Shown: positions 26,052 to 34,561 of the stretch, in pieces
Position numbering within the stretch: the stretch's first letter is position 1
Layout of the letters: each line of letters starts with the position of its first letter
Source of the DNA: Candidatus Latescibacterota bacterium
Lineage (GTDB): Bacteria > Latescibacterota > UBA2968 > UBA8231
Direction of reading: 5' to 3'
Assembly: GCA_022820485.1 (NCBI GenBank)
Contig: JAJEFJ010000072.1
Coordinates: 1-63,334 of the forward strand
DNA: 63,334 nt
Notes under the pieces: model-generated
What the model saw: the letters and a program-made list of their open reading frames with translations, nothing else
Database searches by the model: none
Told to the model about the DNA's origin: nothing
Program-made: the position numbers and the translations under genes

Positions 26052-26972
26052 TCAGTCTCCTCGACCGGCGATGCGAAAGTTGAGCAGGGCAAAGATCAAG
26101 ATGACGACCAGCAAGCACAGCGAAACGGCTGCGGCGTACCCTACTTCGAGGTATTTGAATCCGAGCGTGTAGATGTAATAGGCCAACAGGTTGGTGCGAT
26201 GGAAGGGGCCGCCGCCGGTCATCACGTACACTTCGCCGAAGGTGCGCAAGGCGGCGATGGTGGCGATGATGGAAACCACGAGCGTGTAGGGCTTGATCGT
26301 TGGGATGATGACGTGGCGCACGACCTGCCACCAACCAGCGCCATCGACGCGGGCGGCTTCTTTGAGTTGGGCTGGGATGCCCTGCAAGCCGGCCAGATAG
26401 ATGATCATGTAGTACGGCGCGGCCTTCCACACGGTGACCATGGCCACGGCAAACAGGGCAATCGCTGGCTCGGTCAACCACGCGGCTTGGTTCTCCACGC
26501 CTAGCAGGCCCAAGAACGCCTCGGGGACGCCGCGCACATCGGCCAGCCACGATGGGCCGCTGACGCCTAGCCCCTTGAGAAAGGCGTTGAGCAGGCCGTC
26601 GGCGTTGTAGAGCCACTTCCAGACGATGCCAGCGACGACGATGGAGGTGACGACCGGAATGTAGTACAGGGTGCGAAATACCTTGATCAGCCGCAGCGAG
26701 TTGTCGAGCAGCAGTGCCATGAAAAACGAGAGCACGACGAGCGCGGGCACGACGATGATCGCGTAGAGCAGGGTGTTGGCCAAGACCCGCCAGAACAGTT
26801 CGTCGCCCCAAGCGCGGCGAAAATTGTCGAGGCCGACGAAGGTGGGCGGCGAGAAGATGTTGTAGCGGTGCAGGCTGAGATAGAGCGTGTCGAGCAAGGG
26901 ATAGGCGAAAAACACGACTAGCAGCAACAGCCCGGGGGCGACGAAAAAGTAAGGTGCGTAGCGTCCGTACAT
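26052..26972 (-). CDS. carbohydrate ABC transporter permease (MalF type)
   Basis: A 306-aa membrane protein starting MYGRYAPYFFVAPGLLLLVV, with about six spans and the EAA loop LKEAARVDGAGWWQVVRHVIIP near residue 220. This is the first permease of the CUT1-type sugar importer. The start was put at the ATG at 26972 because the upstream frame is an AT-rich spacer (26973-27049) with repeated GAATTAGGAATT words and no family similarity. Confidence 0.9.
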   Translation of the reverse strand: MYGRYAPYFFVAPGLLLLVVFFAYPLLDTLYLSLHRYNIFSPPTFVGLDNFRRAWGDELFWRVLANTLLYAIIVVPALVVLSFFMALLLDNSLRLIKVFRTLYYIPVVTSIVVAGIVWKWLYNADGLLNAFLKGLGVSGPSWLADVRGVPEAFLGLLGVENQAAWLTEPAIALFAVAMVTVWKAAPYYMIIYLAGLQGIPAQLKEAARVDGAGWWQVVRHVIIPTIKPYTLVVSIIATIAALRTFGEVYVMTGGGPFHRTNLLAYYIYTLGFKYLEVGYAAAVSLCLLVVILIFALLNFRIAGRGD

Positions 26973-27049
26973 GGTCAATTGCGAATTAGGAATTAGGAAT
27001 TGCGAATTGGATTGGTTTGGCGACTCAGTAATAAGGTCATGGTTTGGTC

Positions 27050-28303
27050 TCAATGGAAGCGCGACAGGTGGTTCCACTTGGATTCGATGCGACTCAGGGC
27101 TGCGTCTGCGCTTTGTTGACCGGCTAGTGCCTTGGCGAATTCCTCGTGGAGGATGTCCTCCATCCGGCTCCAACCCTTGACGTCGGGCGGGGCCATGACA
27201 AAGGAGTGGGCGATGTCGGCCGCGGAAAGCTGGTTGGCGGCGTCGGCCAGCGTGGCGGGTTGGCGGCGGAAGTAGGGGTCGGCGGCCGCTTCTACGGTCG
27301 AGGGCAAGATGGCGACGCGGCGGCAGAATTCGAGTTGGTTGGCGTCGTTGGTGACAAACAGCCCGAAGTCAACGGCTTGCTCTACGTGGGGCGAGGCTTT
27401 GGGCACGACCAAGACTTGGCTGGTGGCTGGCACTTGGCCGAGGCGGCCGCGCGGCATGGGCGCTGGGACCGCCTTTTTGGCAAAGGAGTCGTCGAAGTAG
27501 CGGGTGATCCAGCCGCCGGAAAAAGGCAGCATGGCGGCGCGCCCCTCGATGAACCAATTGACCTCGTCGCGGTGGGAGGCGGCGAGGGCCTCGGGTGGCA
27601 CGATCTCCTGCTGATAGGCGTCGATCCACTGCTGGAAGATGGCCTTGGCCTCGGGGTGGTTGATGCGGGTGCGGCGGGCATTGGGAACGAAGAGCGGCCA
27701 GAATCCATCTAGGCGTAACAGCGCCCAAGGTGGAGCTACGAGCGAGGGATGCAGCCGCCAAGAGACGCCGTATTTGCCGGTGCGCTCGCGGATTTGGCGA
27801 CCCATGGCGAGCATCTCGTCGATGGTAACGGGTGGGCGCTCGGGGTCGAGGCCAGCTTGGGCGAAGAGGTCCTTGTTGTACCAGAGCATGGTGACGCCGA
27901 CATACCAGGGGATGGCGTAGTTGCTGCCTTGGAAGTAGCCGACGCCGCGCCAGAAGTTTTCGAGCCGTTTGGCCTTTTCGTCTGGTGCGACCGCTTCGTC
28001 CATGTTGACGAGGATGTCGTATTGCAGGAAGCGAGGCAGGTCGTAGATGTTGGCCAAGTCTGGGGGTGCGTCGCCGACCAAGGCGGCGAGGAACTTTTCG
28101 GCCACTTCGCCGCCGCTGACATCGACCCACTTGACTTTTACGCCGGGATGCGCCTGCTCGTACTCGTCGATCATGCCCAAGATGTAGTCGGCGAATGCAT
28201 CGCCGAGGGCAATGGTCCAGAACTCGAGGGTGATGGTGGCGTCTTGGCGCGGCTCAGGGCTACAGGACGAAAGGACGAGGAGGAGCGAAAGGGCTAATGG
28301 CAT
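27050..28303 (-). CDS. extracellular sugar-binding lipoprotein of an ABC importer
   Basis: A 417-aa family-1 solute-binding protein. The signal peptide ends in a lipobox LSSC, so the protein is lipid-anchored. The mature part has the usual opening ITLEFWTIALGDAFADYI and hinge regions such as YAIPWYVGVTMLWYNKDLF, typical of sugar binders. It is the first gene of the importer operon (28303 to 25235). The divergent gene at 28425 leaves 121 bp for two promoters. Confidence 0.9.
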   Translation of the reverse strand: MPLALSLLLVLSSCSPEPRQDATITLEFWTIALGDAFADYILGMIDEYEQAHPGVKVKWVDVSGGEVAEKFLAALVGDAPPDLANIYDLPRFLQYDILVNMDEAVAPDEKAKRLENFWRGVGYFQGSNYAIPWYVGVTMLWYNKDLFAQAGLDPERPPVTIDEMLAMGRQIRERTGKYGVSWRLHPSLVAPPWALLRLDGFWPLFVPNARRTRINHPEAKAIFQQWIDAYQQEIVPPEALAASHRDEVNWFIEGRAAMLPFSGGWITRYFDDSFAKKAVPAPMPRGRLGQVPATSQVLVVPKASPHVEQAVDFGLFVTNDANQLEFCRRVAILPSTVEAAADPYFRRQPATLADAANQLSAADIAHSFVMAPPDVKGWSRMEDILHEEFAKALAGQQSADAALSRIESKWNHLSRFH

Positions 28304-28424
28304 GAAAAGGGTACAGGGCCTTGTTCACAAAAATAGAATTGGTCATTATCGCACGGCTCGTGCTGTTGACAAACTACGTTTAGGTGCATCTGCAATCAAT
28401 GCGCCAATCCCGAAAGGACATTCT

Positions 28425-29600
28425 ATGCGTCTGTTTTTCTCCATCCTGATCAGCGCGGTCTTTTTCGCCTGTGCGGATAATCCGCTCTTAGAACAGCGGC
28501 TCGACGAAGTTGAAGCCACTCAAGAGGAGGACCGGCAGAGCCTGTTGGCGCGGCTCGATGCTCTCGCTGAGACAGCGGACAATGCCGAGGAGATCGGCGC
28601 AGTCCGCGCCAAGCTGAACCAGACGGATATTACGCGGTCAGAATTTGAGGAGCTAGAAGAGCGCGTGGATGAGCTGGAAGGTCAAATTGGGGATTGGAGC
28701 GGGATCGTCCATTTTTTGCAGTACTCCGTGTACGCCGTGCTCCACGGGGTGTACAACGAAGATATAGAGGATTGGACTATTACTTTTATCGGCACCAGCT
28801 TTGCCGTGGAAAGCGGTACGCTTGTTACCAATGGACACATCATAGATGGACTGATTGAATTGGACGGCCAAGTAGCGACATTTAACAGCAGGTATGGAAC
28901 CGATTTACAGGGTACGTGGATCGTGGTGCAAAACCTGACGACCGATCTGTCATACCAAGAAAATTATTTCTTCATTGGTGATTATTGGTCGCACCCGCAA
29001 TGGGACCCCGAAAATCTGAGTTCGCCCGATGTGGGTACGCTGCATATCTCCGAAGGTTTCATTGGGCGGCGCGCCCGCTTGGCGACGAGCAACGCAGTTT
29101 ATCGCTTGAGAGTTGGTGCCCCGATCGCGACGTTGGGATTTCCCGGCGAGCTACAGGGCGGCGAGCTATCTCGTCTCTTCCCGATTGGCACCTTTAAGAA
29201 CGGCACGATCAGTGCCTTGCGCCCGCCCTTCCAAGGCGAATCGTACACCGCGTCCGACACTTACGTCGTCCAGCACAATCTCGACCTGTCCGGCGGCACT
29301 AGCGGTAGCCCTATTTTTGACGCTTCGGGTCAGGTGGTGGCCATCAACAACGCGGGTATTGAGAATGTGGTGCTCAACATAGGCGGTGTCCCTGCGCGCA
29401 TCTCACAAGCTGCCTTGGGCTTCGGCATTCGCGCCGACAAAATTCACGAGTTGCTCGACGAGGTGGGCGTAGTGGCCAAGCCGACGACGGACGCTAATTT
29501 CAGCGAATTAGCCAGCCGTTTAGATGGGCGAGACATTAGCTCACTCGACATAGTGACGACGCAGGAGGACTTGGCGGCGCGGTTGGCCGGGATGGAGTAA
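28425..29600 (+). CDS. trypsin-like serine protease lipoprotein
   Basis: A 391-aa exported protein. The signal peptide MRLFFSILISAVFFAC ends in a lipobox-like cysteine. Residues 25-90 form a coiled coil (LEQRLDEVEATQEEDRQSLL), followed by a chymotrypsin-fold domain: histidine in LVTNGHIIDG, aspartate in SSPDVGTLHI, and serine in LSGGTSGSPIFD. It probably acts at the cell envelope as a housekeeping or regulatory protease. The ATG at 28425 was preferred because the frame upstream overlaps the divergent binding-protein promoter. Its stop overlaps the next ATG (TAATG). Confidence 0.8.
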   Translation: MRLFFSILISAVFFACADNPLLEQRLDEVEATQEEDRQSLLARLDALAETADNAEEIGAVRAKLNQTDITRSEFEELEERVDELEGQIGDWSGIVHFLQYSVYAVLHGVYNEDIEDWTITFIGTSFAVESGTLVTNGHIIDGLIELDGQVATFNSRYGTDLQGTWIVVQNLTTDLSYQENYFFIGDYWSHPQWDPENLSSPDVGTLHISEGFIGRRARLATSNAVYRLRVGAPIATLGFPGELQGGELSRLFPIGTFKNGTISALRPPFQGESYTASDTYVVQHNLDLSGGTSGSPIFDASGQVVAINNAGIENVVLNIGGVPARISQAALGFGIRADKIHELLDEVGVVAKPTTDANFSELASRLDGRDISSLDIVTTQEDLAARLAGME

Positions 29601-29884
29601 TGAATGTGCGACAACCTAAGATCCCCTTTCATCCGGGAGAGATGCTTCTCAAGGAGTTTCTCGGCCCCATGGGGATCAACTTGACGGCATTTGCTGAGAA
29701 AATCGGCTGGTCCCAAGCTCGACTCAATGCGTTCATTCGCGGCGAGCGCGACGTAACGGCCGATGCAGCACTTGATCTTGCCGAGGCCCTCGGGACATCG
29801 GCGAAGCTCTGGATGAATATGCAGTCAACGTACGATTTGGATAGAGCTGCCAAAGCACGTAGCTTAGCTATTTCCAGCACTTAG
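29600..29884 (+). CDS. HigA/VapI-type antitoxin-like HTH regulator (orphan)
   Basis: A 94-aa protein of the HigA family: PFHPGEMLLKEFLGPMG, the helix-turn-helix LTAFAEKIGWSQARLNAFI and the C-terminal LGTSAKLWMNMQSTYDLD. Such proteins normally sit just after a HigB RNase gene. Here the upstream gene is a protease with which it shares TAATG, so no HigB is seen. It may regulate the protease/ATPase neighbourhood or be a solitary antitoxin. Confidence 0.85.
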   Translation: MNVRQPKIPFHPGEMLLKEFLGPMGINLTAFAEKIGWSQARLNAFIRGERDVTADAALDLAEALGTSAKLWMNMQSTYDLDRAAKARSLAISST

Positions 29885-29968
29885 CAAATCCTGTTCGGCT
29901 GTCGATACCAAGAATGCGTCTAGCGTGAAACGCACCCAAATACCCACCCTTCAGAGCGAGAAAACCGC

Positions 29969-31000
29969 ATGTTGACACACATCCGCCTTGAGCGGTTCAC
30001 AGCCTTTGAGCAGCTCGATCTAGAACTGAACCCGGGAATTAACGTCTTCATTGGAGCCAACGGCACGGGCAAGACCCACCTCCTGAAGGTCGCGTACGCC
30101 GCGTGCGACATCACCAAGACGGAAATGGACTTTGCCGAGAAGCTAACGAGGGTCTTTTTGCCCTCGGGACGTGTCATCGGTCGGCTGGTCAAGCGTCAGC
30201 AGGGAAGGGCGATGGGATTCGCCGAACTCAGGCGCGAGGCTTCCCATCTTCGCGCACTTTTTTATAACGACGCCGAGAGACCTTCGAAGGTCGTGGTCAC
30301 TAGCCAGAGTGAATGGTCGGGAAAGACCATTGAGAGCGTCTTTATTCCCGTCAAAGAGATGCTTTCACATGGTCCTGGTTTCCGTTCCCTCTACACGCAA
30401 CGAGAGGTCCACTTTGAGGAAATTTACGCCGACATTCTCGACCGGGCCTATCGCCCCCCGTTGCGCGGCCCAGTGGGCAGTGCCCAAAAGCAAATTTTGC
30501 GAGACCTACAAAAGGCGATTGAAGGCACCGTAACGATCAAAAACGAGGAGTTCTTCCTCCAGAACGAACACGGCGACCTAGAGTTCACATTGCTTGCAGA
30601 GGGCCTACGCAAACTGGGACTCCTTTGGCTCCTCGTCCAGAACGGAACGCTGCTCAACGGGTCTGTCCTCTTCTGGGACGAGCCGGAAACGAATCTCAAC
30701 CCAGAACTCTTCCCCGTACTCATTGACGTCTTGTTGCAACTGCAACGATTAGGCGTTCAAGTTTTGATCGCCACTCACGACTACGCGATTCTGAAAGAGT
30801 TGGAGTTGCAACTGACAGTGGGCGACCAAGTTCGCTTCCATGCGCTGTACCGCGACGAGTCGGCTGGCGAGCTAAAATGCGAATCGGCCAGCTTCCCGTT
30901 TGAACTGCAACACAGCCCGATAGACGAGGCATTTACGTCACTCTACGACCGCGAGATTGAACGCTCGCTGGGTAGAGGTGTCAGTCGCGGATTTGGGTAA
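29969..31000 (+). CDS. AAA_21-type ABC/SMC-like ATPase
   Basis: A 343-aa ATPase with Walker A FIGANGTGKTHLLK at about residue 30, signature LLAEGLRKLGLLWLL, Walker B SVLFWDEPETNLNPE and switch ATHDYAIL. It is smaller than the two defence ATPases on the other strand and has no TOPRIM-like gene after it. It follows the orphan HigA-like gene by 84 bp. Proteins of this type include defence sensors and stand-alone repair ATPases; the role here is open. Confidence 0.8.
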   Translation: MLTHIRLERFTAFEQLDLELNPGINVFIGANGTGKTHLLKVAYAACDITKTEMDFAEKLTRVFLPSGRVIGRLVKRQQGRAMGFAELRREASHLRALFYNDAERPSKVVVTSQSEWSGKTIESVFIPVKEMLSHGPGFRSLYTQREVHFEEIYADILDRAYRPPLRGPVGSAQKQILRDLQKAIEGTVTIKNEEFFLQNEHGDLEFTLLAEGLRKLGLLWLLVQNGTLLNGSVLFWDEPETNLNPELFPVLIDVLLQLQRLGVQVLIATHDYAILKELELQLTVGDQVRFHALYRDESAGELKCESASFPFELQHSPIDEAFTSLYDREIERSLGRGVSRGFG

Positions 31001-31075
31001 GGCTCTTTCGGGTTGTTCCGCTAGCCGGAGACCCTAAGAAGCTGTTGAGTTCGCCCCGCCATATCGGACGCCAGA

Positions 31076-31939
31076 TCAATCCGTTTGAATTTTGAACGAC
31101 TGTACCTCGATATGCTCGTGATCCGACATCCGCGCTTTCTTTAGGGCGTGCTCGGTCAGTGGCAGGTAGTAATGGGTCTCGGCATTGGCTTTGATAAAGC
31201 CCTCGGCGTAAGCGCATCCGGCGGCTGTGCCGAAGGCCCCGTCGCTGGTCTCGATCCGCTTGCGCGCATACGCCCCGCCGTAGCCTTGACTTTCTAGGCA
31301 ATCCAGTGCCGCCAGCTTCTTGGCTACCACGTCGGTAATGTCGATAAAGACGTCGTTGTAGTAGCCGCCTTCCGAATCCCAGACACTGCGCGGAATTGAC
31401 GCAGCCCCGGTGCCGAAATAGAAGACTTGGGCGACTCGGTGCGGTGGACGGCTGTCGCCGGGATCTACCCCATAGGCTAACGCGAGCGCGTGGAGGACGA
31501 TTTGCCCGCAGACGGCATGGGCGTTGGTCAGCCCGTCGCCTTCCTTGGGAAAGTGGGTCAGTACTACATCCGGTCGGAGTTCGCGCACCAGTCTCGCTAG
31601 GCGGCGCACAGCTTCTTCGGTGACCCGCAACACGGCGTCGTCGGCTCCGAAAAAGTGGATTTCCTCGACGCCGAGCAGGGCACAGGCCCGCCGCACTTCG
31701 TCGGCCTTGACGTCGGCGCGCTCGGCCATCAGCTCCGTTAGTTGGTCGGCTTGTGGGACTTCTGACCGGTGGAACATCTCGTCGCTGATCACCTTGTCGT
31801 GGACTCTTGCGCCGTGCGTGAGCACCACGCAGCCGACCCAGTCGCCGCGGGCGACGTGATGGGCCATGGTGCCGCCCGATTGGTCGAAGATGTCGGCTGG
31901 ATGTGCGCCGATGGATAATAGCCGCAGATTATCACTCAT
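31076..31939 (-). CDS. PIG-L / LmbE-like deacetylase family protein
   Basis: A 287-aa protein of the LmbE-like N-deacetylase fold. The usual zinc motif AHPDDE is here AHPADIFDQSGGT, and the second metal region reads LTHFPKEGDGLTNAHA. Replacement of the first Asp pair may change the metal site, although relatives with AHPAD exist. The family removes N-acetyl groups from sugars or similar amides. It follows the sulfite oxidase-like gene by 29 bp on the same strand. The start is the ATG at 31939. Confidence 0.8.
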   Translation of the reverse strand: MSDNLRLLSIGAHPADIFDQSGGTMAHHVARGDWVGCVVLTHGARVHDKVISDEMFHRSEVPQADQLTELMAERADVKADEVRRACALLGVEEIHFFGADDAVLRVTEEAVRRLARLVRELRPDVVLTHFPKEGDGLTNAHAVCGQIVLHALALAYGVDPGDSRPPHRVAQVFYFGTGAASIPRSVWDSEGGYYNDVFIDITDVVAKKLAALDCLESQGYGGAYARKRIETSDGAFGTAAGCAYAEGFIKANAETHYYLPLTEHALKKARMSDHEHIEVQSFKIQTD

Positions 31940-31968
31940 GTTTGTTTCCTTTCGCGTTTTGTCTGCAC

Positions 31969-33234
31969 TCACGCCGAGACCACGACTGGTACTCGGTGAA
32001 TGACGTTGCCGAGGTAGCCTTTGGGGTTCCAAGGCTGACGGAAAGGCTGGGCGTTGCCCGCATCGTCAAACGCCCGCGCCCAGATTTCGTAGTAGCCCTT
32101 GTTCGCAAATGTTAGCTCGGTGGACCAACCATACCAAGCGTATTTATTGGCTGGCGGAGTTAATTGGGCCTCTTGCCACTGAATGCCGAGGTCGGTGGAG
32201 ACGAGCACCTTGGCCACGCTGCGCTCGCCGGCCCAAGCGTGCCCGCTCACGCTGAGCGGAACGCCCGCTTGGACGGTTGCGTTGGCTTGCGGTGCGGTGA
32301 TGAGCGACTTGACGACCCACGAGGTGGCAATGACCATGTCGGCTTCCGGCGGCGGTTCCCCCGGTTCCACCGGATAGGCTGGGACGCGGTAGGAATAGCC
32401 GCTCATTTTCTCGGAGTCGTGGACGGTGTCGCGCACCCATATACGATTGAGCCACTTCTGCATGGAGCTGCCGATCCAGCCTGGAACGAGCAACCGGGCG
32501 GGAAATCCGTGGGCCGCCGGTAGCGGCTCGCCGTTCATTTTGAGCGCGATTAAGGTGTGCTCGTCCATGGCTTTCTCGATGGGAATGCCGCGCGAAAACG
32601 GAGGGTCGTCCTCGCCGTAGTTGGCGAGATACACGGCCTTCTCGGTTACTTCGGCCGCTTGCAATACATCGCGCAAGCGCACGCCCGTCCACTCGCTACA
32701 GGCCACGGCTCCGCGAATCCACTGTGTTCCGCCCACAGTGGGCGCGAATGAGCTACGACCGTTTCCGGCGCACTCCAATACGACCTTTAGGGTGACTTGC
32801 GGTAGGCTGTGCAAATCGTCTAGTGAGAAGGCGCGTTGATTGCGGACTTCGCCGTCAACGGTCAGGCTCCAGCCTTGGGCATCACGGCGCAGGGCGCGTT
32901 CGGGGATGCTGCCGTTGTTGCGCACGAAATGGCGCGCGGTCGGCGTGACGTCTGCGGCGAGAAGATGCGGGGGAAACTCGCCGTTGAATGGGTGTTGCGA
33001 GTGGACGATCATGTCCGGCTTGGGCAGCCCAATCCCATCGGTCGCTGGCTGAACAGGTCCTTCGCTGTAGCTTGGGCCAGCGCCGAAGACGCCGAGGCCC
33101 GCCAGCGCGGCTCCCTTGCCCACGGTCGCTAGGAAGTGCCGCCGCGAGGTGATCCGGTCAAAGTGCGCCAATTCGTCCGCACGCGTCCCGTTTTTCGCTG
33201 GCAGATAGCTTTGTCCGTAATTCGATTCAGGCAT
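31969..33234 (-). CDS. sulfite oxidase-like molybdopterin oxidoreductase, Tat-exported
   Basis: A 421-aa protein with a twin-arginine leader (TSRRHFLATVGKGAALAG), a molybdopterin domain with the molybdenum-ligating cysteine in VVLECAGNGRSSF, the region HGFPARLLVPGWIG, and a C-terminal Ig-like dimerisation domain from about residue 305. This is the SorA/SoxC-type layout for periplasmic oxidation of sulfite or a related substrate. Electron acceptor genes are not adjacent. The next gene downstream is a PIG-L-like deacetylase. Confidence 0.88.
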   Translation of the reverse strand: MPESNYGQSYLPAKNGTRADELAHFDRITSRRHFLATVGKGAALAGLGVFGAGPSYSEGPVQPATDGIGLPKPDMIVHSQHPFNGEFPPHLLAADVTPTARHFVRNNGSIPERALRRDAQGWSLTVDGEVRNQRAFSLDDLHSLPQVTLKVVLECAGNGRSSFAPTVGGTQWIRGAVACSEWTGVRLRDVLQAAEVTEKAVYLANYGEDDPPFSRGIPIEKAMDEHTLIALKMNGEPLPAAHGFPARLLVPGWIGSSMQKWLNRIWVRDTVHDSEKMSGYSYRVPAYPVEPGEPPPEADMVIATSWVVKSLITAPQANATVQAGVPLSVSGHAWAGERSVAKVLVSTDLGIQWQEAQLTPPANKYAWYGWSTELTFANKGYYEIWARAFDDAGNAQPFRQPWNPKGYLGNVIHRVPVVVSA

Positions 33235-33316
33235 GACGACCTCTTTTGCTCCAATCTAAGAAGCTGTTTAGTTAAACGCGAATATCGGGAAAATCAGGCG
33301 ATTTGCTTTGCCGTAC

Positions 33317-33345
33317 TTGATGTTTTAACGCGATTAGGTTATGGT
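33317..33345 (+). promoter_or_regulatory. putative sigma-70 promoter of the RelB/RelE-like pair
   Basis: TTGATG (33317-33322), a 17-bp spacer and TATGGT (33340-33345) give a sensible -35/-10 pair. The expected transcript start is at about 33352, next to the ATG at 33353, so the message would be nearly leaderless. This also argues against using the ATG at 33341, which lies within the -10 box. Confidence 0.45.
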
Positions 33346-33352
33346 GTTTTGT

Positions 33353-33583
33353 ATGAATACGACCAAACGAAGCACCATCTACTTTGATCCAGAGATTCAC
33401 CGAGCCCTCCTGCTGAAGGCAGCCCAAGCAGACCGGTCAATCTCTGCCTTGGTCAATGATGCAGTAAAGCGCTCCCTAGCCGAGGATGTCGAGGATTTGA
33501 GCGCCTTCGACGAGAGGGACGCCGAACCCAATTTGTCATTCGAGGATGTCGTTAAAGACCTCAAGCGCAGTGGCAAGCTATAA
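33353..33583 (+). CDS. ribbon-helix-helix antitoxin
   Basis: A 76-aa protein whose N-terminal RHH domain is clear (TKRSTIYFDPEIHRALLLKA, then RSISALVNDAVKRSLAED). The acidic tail DLSAFDERDAEPNLSFEDVV is the part that would wrap the toxin. Its last codons overlap the toxin gene by 14 nt. It is expected to neutralise the RelE-type toxin and repress the shared promoter at 33317-33345. Confidence 0.85.
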   Translation: MNTTKRSTIYFDPEIHRALLLKAAQADRSISALVNDAVKRSLAEDVEDLSAFDERDAEPNLSFEDVVKDLKRSGKL

Positions 33584-33830
33584 AATTCTAATCAAGCCCT
33601 CTGCCGTCCGGGAAATTGAGGCAATTCCTCAAAAAAAACAAAGACAACGCATTATCGCTAGGATTCGCGCTCTAACGGATAGCCCTCGGCCACGAGGGGC
33701 TGAGAAACTTTCTGGCTTAGACCAATATCGAGTGCGCCAAGGAGCTTATAGAATCATCTACTCAATTGGGGACGAGGCCCTAATCATCTATGTTGTGAAG
33801 GTAGGGCACCGTAGTAGCATTTATAGGTAG
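33570..33830 (+). CDS. RelE/ParE-superfamily toxin
   Basis: An 86-aa protein starting at GTG 33570 inside the antitoxin gene. It has the family pattern YKILIKPSAVREIEAIP, RGAEKLSGLDQYRVRQGAYR and IIYVVKVGHRSSIYR. RelE-type members cleave mRNA on the ribosome, while ParE-type members act on gyrase. The YRVRQGAYRI and final GHR segments favour the RelE type. Confidence 0.85.
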   Translation: MASYKILIKPSAVREIEAIPQKKQRQRIIARIRALTDSPRPRGAEKLSGLDQYRVRQGAYRIIYSIGDEALIIYVVKVGHRSSIYR

Positions 33831-33872
33831 AGAGCGTCGATATTTTTTTCAAGGCCGCGCTTTTCGTCGTCC

Positions 33873-34511
33873 TCACTTGAACAGGCTCTTGCGGCCTATC
33901 CTGCTGCACAAAGGGCACTCGGTCGGCTGGTGCCCGCGCGCTGGACAATGTTCGCGGCCAAAGTAGATGATTTGCAGGTGCAGGTCGTTCCAGCGCTCCT
34001 CGGGGAAAAGGCGCTTGCAGTCCCGTTCCGTTTGCTCAACGTTCTTGCCGTTGGACAGTCCCCAGCGGTAGATCAGCCGATGGATGTGGGTATCCACGGG
34101 AAAGGTCGGCACGCCGAAGTTCTGCGCGAGCACGACTTGCGCGGTTTTGTGCCCCACCCCAGGCAGGCGTTCGAGTGCGTCCAGATCGGGCGGGACTTGG
34201 CCGTCGTGTTCGGCGAGTAGGATTTGCGACAGCTCCCAGATGGCCTTGGACTTGCGCGGGGCCAGTCCGCAAGGGCGAATGATCTGCTCGATCTCTGCCA
34301 CGTCCAGTTCGATCATGCGTTCGGGCCGGTCGGCGCGGGCAAAGAGCGCGGGCGTTACTTGGTTGACGCGCGCATCCGTACACTGCGCCGAAAGCAACAC
34401 GGCAATCAGATGCGTGTAGGGGTCTCGACGCTTGAGCGGCACCGAGGGATTGGGATAGAGCCGCTGGAGTACGTCGAGGACGATCTGAGCTTTGGCCGTA
34501 GTTGTTAGCAC
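33873..34511 (-). CDS. nth: endonuclease III, atypical cluster region
   Basis: A 212-aa DNA glycosylase/AP lyase for oxidised pyrimidines. The helix-hairpin-helix is LERLPGVGHKTAQVVL with the catalytic lysine, and the catalytic aspartate is in FPVDTHIHRLIYR. The C-terminal 4Fe-4S site normally reads C-x6-C-x2-C-x5-C. Here it is HCPARGHQPTECPLCSRIG, with nine residues between the first two cysteines and no fourth cysteine. The cluster may be absent or ligated differently. It is a single gene, converging with the toxin gene. Confidence 0.92.
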   Translation of the reverse strand: MLTTTAKAQIVLDVLQRLYPNPSVPLKRRDPYTHLIAVLLSAQCTDARVNQVTPALFARADRPERMIELDVAEIEQIIRPCGLAPRKSKAIWELSQILLAEHDGQVPPDLDALERLPGVGHKTAQVVLAQNFGVPTFPVDTHIHRLIYRWGLSNGKNVEQTERDCKRLFPEERWNDLHLQIIYFGREHCPARGHQPTECPLCSRIGRKSLFK

Positions 34512-34533
34512 ATTATTCCCTACATGGACGGGT

Positions 34534-34561
34534 GTAGGGACGATTCGCGAATCGCCCCTAC
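34534..34561. repeat. 28-bp palindrome, REP-like (copy 2)
   Basis: GTAGGGA-CGATTCGCGAATCG-CCCCTAC is palindromic with one mismatch and shares its core with 95-116. It overlaps the stop codon of the GH172-like gene (TAG at 34560-34558), so the repeat supplies that gene's end, and it fills the gap before nth. Confidence 0.6.

Noticed and set aside
25804..26811. A 335-codon minus-strand frame overlapping the two permeases
   Set aside because: It is Arg/His-rich with no domain and is out of frame with two clear permease genes.
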